Positions 62,566-64,000 of a DNA stretch of 64,000 nucleotides are shown here, one piece after another. The DNA lies in assembly GCF_001269985.1 (NCBI RefSeq), contig NZ_BBZB01000001.1:3224001-3288000 (forward strand). Direction: 5' to 3'. Source of the stretch: Pseudoalteromonas sp. '520P1 No. 423' (GTDB taxonomy: Bacteria > Pseudomonadota > Gammaproteobacteria > Enterobacterales > Alteromonadaceae). The translations under genes and the position numbers were made by a program. The notes under the pieces were generated by a model. That model had not been told where the DNA came from. It saw nothing but the letters and a program-made list of their open reading frames with translations, and did not search any database. Positions within the stretch are counted from its first letter, which is position 1; each line of letters starts with the position of its first letter.

Positions 62566-62677
62566 GATACATTCCTTGTACTTTTTATGTCCATTTATAT
62601 TGCTTAAACCAAAAGTTGCATATCAGAATTGATTTAAGCACCTGATATAATATATAAAATTCATCAAAGATACAAAC

Positions 62678-63730
62678 CTAACAATCAAAGCTAAGTTGCC
62701 CTTCTGTATTTTTTTCTGGTTTTATGCCAACACCGACGCCTAACAACCGCACGCTTTTATACTTACCTCTAGCAAACGCTTTTTTTAGCAAAGCAGAAAA
62801 TACATCAATGGATAAACCATCTGATACTTTATCTGCGGTTGTTGAAACAAAATCTGAAAACTTCACTTTAACGCTTAGTTTACTTATGCTGGTGATTAAG
62901 TTTTGTTTCTCTAATCGCCTTTGTAACTCTTCTAATAAGCCTGGTAATTTTTCTAAACATGCTTGCTCTGTGTCTAAATCAAATTCATAAGTATGCTCTA
63001 CACTCAGTGATTTCCTTACACGCTCAGTGTGTACTTTACCTTGATAGTTACCCGCACATTTTTGGTACAAGTCATAACCAAAATTGCTTAAAGTGCGTAA
63101 CATCCAATCTTCGCCTTTATCTAATACATCTTTACCCGTTTTTAATTGCAAGGCTGATAAACGCTCAAGAGTCACTTTACCTACCCCTGGTATTTTACCT
63201 AAAGGTAAAGATGTTAGGAAATCAGCTATTTTATCTGGGGTAATAATACATTGACCATTTGGCTTATTTTCATCGCTGGCAATTTTGGCTATAAACTTGA
63301 TTGGGGCCACACCTGCTGATGCCGTTAAGCCTGTTTTATCAAATATCTTTTGTCTTATTTCTTGTGCCATTAACGTGGCACTGCCTGAACAAAGAGGGGA
63401 ATCTGTAACATCTAAATAAGCTTCATCAAGTGAAAGGGGCTCAACTAAATCAGTATATTGGTGAAATATTTCGCGTATTTGATTTGAAGCTTCTTTATAT
63501 ACCGACATGCGGCCAGGAACTAATACTAGGTGAGGGCATAATTGCAGGGCTTTATAATTAGACATAGCTGAACGTACACCATATTGGCGAGCAATATAGT
63601 TAGAGGTAGATATAACGCCTCTTCGGCTCTTGCCCCCTATAGCTAAGGGGACGTCACGCAAAGCTGGATTGTCGCGCATTTCAACTGCAGCATAAAAGCA
63701 ATCCATGTCTATATGTATAAATTTTTTCAT
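62678..63730 (-). CDS. dinB: DNA polymerase IV
   Basis: Y-family translesion polymerase of 350 residues. Catalytic motifs: FIHIDMDCFYAAVEMRD (Asp near 8), GVISTSNYIARQYGVRSAMS near 39-58, and PLSLDEAYLDVTD (Asp-Glu pair near 102). The helix-hairpin-helix is in IPGVGKVTLERLSAL near 178, followed by the little-finger domain VRKSLSVEHTYEFDLD. The tail EGQLSFDC is normal (no QxxLxLF clamp motif is seen, though the C-terminal LSF may serve). The gene ends at 62678; the sequence around its stop recurs at 49920. It adjoins nqrM, a known neighbourhood. Confidence 0.96.
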   Translation of the reverse strand: MKKFIHIDMDCFYAAVEMRDNPALRDVPLAIGGKSRRGVISTSNYIARQYGVRSAMSNYKALQLCPHLVLVPGRMSVYKEASNQIREIFHQYTDLVEPLSLDEAYLDVTDSPLCSGSATLMAQEIRQKIFDKTGLTASAGVAPIKFIAKIASDENKPNGQCIITPDKIADFLTSLPLGKIPGVGKVTLERLSALQLKTGKDVLDKGEDWMLRTLSNFGYDLYQKCAGNYQGKVHTERVRKSLSVEHTYEFDLDTEQACLEKLPGLLEELQRRLEKQNLITSISKLSVKVKFSDFVSTTADKVSDGLSIDVFSALLKKAFARGKYKSVRLLGVGVGIKPEKNTEGQLSFDC

Positions 63731-63783
63731 ACAGCTATTTTTACTGTTTATTTATACAGTGTCAAATTTAAATAATTTTAAAC

Positions 63784-63807
63784 ACAAAAAAACCTCGATA
63801 AACGAGG
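63784..63807 (-). terminator. Terminator after nqrM
   Basis: On the minus strand CCTCG, loop TTTAT, CGAGG, then a run of T (TTTTTTT). It starts 26 bases after the nqrM stop and ends before dinB. Confidence 0.75.
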
Positions 63808-63832
63808 CTTAATAGTCAAACTTTAGTTTGAA

Positions 63833-64000
63833 CTAAAGTATTTGATTATCTTTCCAAGATTGCTCTTTAGCCATGCGTTCTTTTCTACGATCACATGGAT
63901 CATCACAATCACAAGCTTTTTCAATACCCATGGCACCTAAACCACCACAACTACTTGCCATAGCTTTATTTTTAACCATCATACCTACAGCCATCGCTGC
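63833..64000 (-). CDS. nqrM: Na+-translocating NADH:quinone reductase maturation factor NqrM, 3' part
   Basis: C-terminal 55 residues of a gene cut by the window edge. The translation (AAMAVGMMVKNKAMASSCGG, then LGAMGIEKACDCDDPCDRRK) has the closely spaced Cys (SSCGGLG, CDCDDPC) typical of NqrM/DUF539, needed to insert the iron centre of Na+-NQR. The start and N-terminal helix lie outside the window. In Vibrio and relatives nqrM lies beside nqr genes and dinB, which fits the neighbour here. Confidence 0.85.
   Translation of the reverse strand, partial: AAMAVGMMVKNKAMASSCGGLGAMGIEKACDCDDPCDRRKERMAKEQSWKDNQIL

Overview
The window looks like chromosomal DNA of a marine gammaproteobacterium of the Pseudoalteromonas/Alteromonadales type. 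The reasons are AT-rich DNA, FadI/FadJ instead of FadAB, the fldB-xerD-dsbC-recJ block, the trmN-srmB divergent pair, thrLABC with yaaA and tal nearby, DUF3192 and DUF3545 proteins, a MoxR/Bat operon, and dinB next to nqrM. This is inferred from gene content and order only; no database search was possible. No tRNA, rRNA or CRISPR array was seen.

Layout. 0-4 kb: end of a MacB/FtsX-type ABC permease, a DUF3192 lipoprotein, and a sigma-54 response regulator with its kinase. 4-7.7 kb: fadIJ (beta-oxidation) with a FadR-like operator just upstream. 7.9-15.4 kb: a small putative DNA-binding protein, then a tightly coupled operon of MoxR ATPase, DUF58, DUF4381, two von Willebrand A membrane proteins (the second with TPR and a long Gln/Glu/Asp-rich stretch) and BatD. 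15.5-24.3 kb: periplasmic aspartic protease, recJ, dsbC, xerD, fldB, a solute-binding protein, trmN, srmB and an alpha/beta hydrolase. 24.3-34.2 kb: yaaA, tal, pgi, a DUF3545 protein, ung, and thrABC preceded by a threonine/isoleucine-rich leader peptide and attenuator. 34.3-45.2 kb: CheY-like regulator divergent from a histidine kinase, rdgC, HDOD protein, M49-like metallopeptidase lipoprotein, HIT protein, S9 peptidase and a chemoreceptor. 45.2-49.8 kb: carotenoid-oxygenase-like protein and DUF2141 protein divergent from a membrane-bound LytTR regulator, then an M17 aminopeptidase.

49.9-62.7 kb is accessory. It holds a TorF-type outer-membrane protein, a pile of decayed insertion sequences (IS5-, ISAs1-, IS630- and IS982-like), and one intact gene that fuses an ammonium transporter (Amt) to a SpoIIE/PP2C phosphatase through a HAMP-like linker. 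Next come more transposase relics, an 8-bp tandem repeat, a broken DUF3137 gene beside lemA, two secreted proteins and an OmpA protein with a duplicated N-terminal domain. A 32-bp imperfect direct repeat lies at both ends of the IS/Amt part (49965 and 57921), and a copy of the last bases of dinB lies at 49920. The window ends with dinB and the 3' part of nqrM.

The Amt-phosphatase fusion is the strongest candidate for an under-described system: a probable ammonium sensor that would signal through partner-protein dephosphorylation. No obvious kinase/antagonist partner gene lies beside it in this window.
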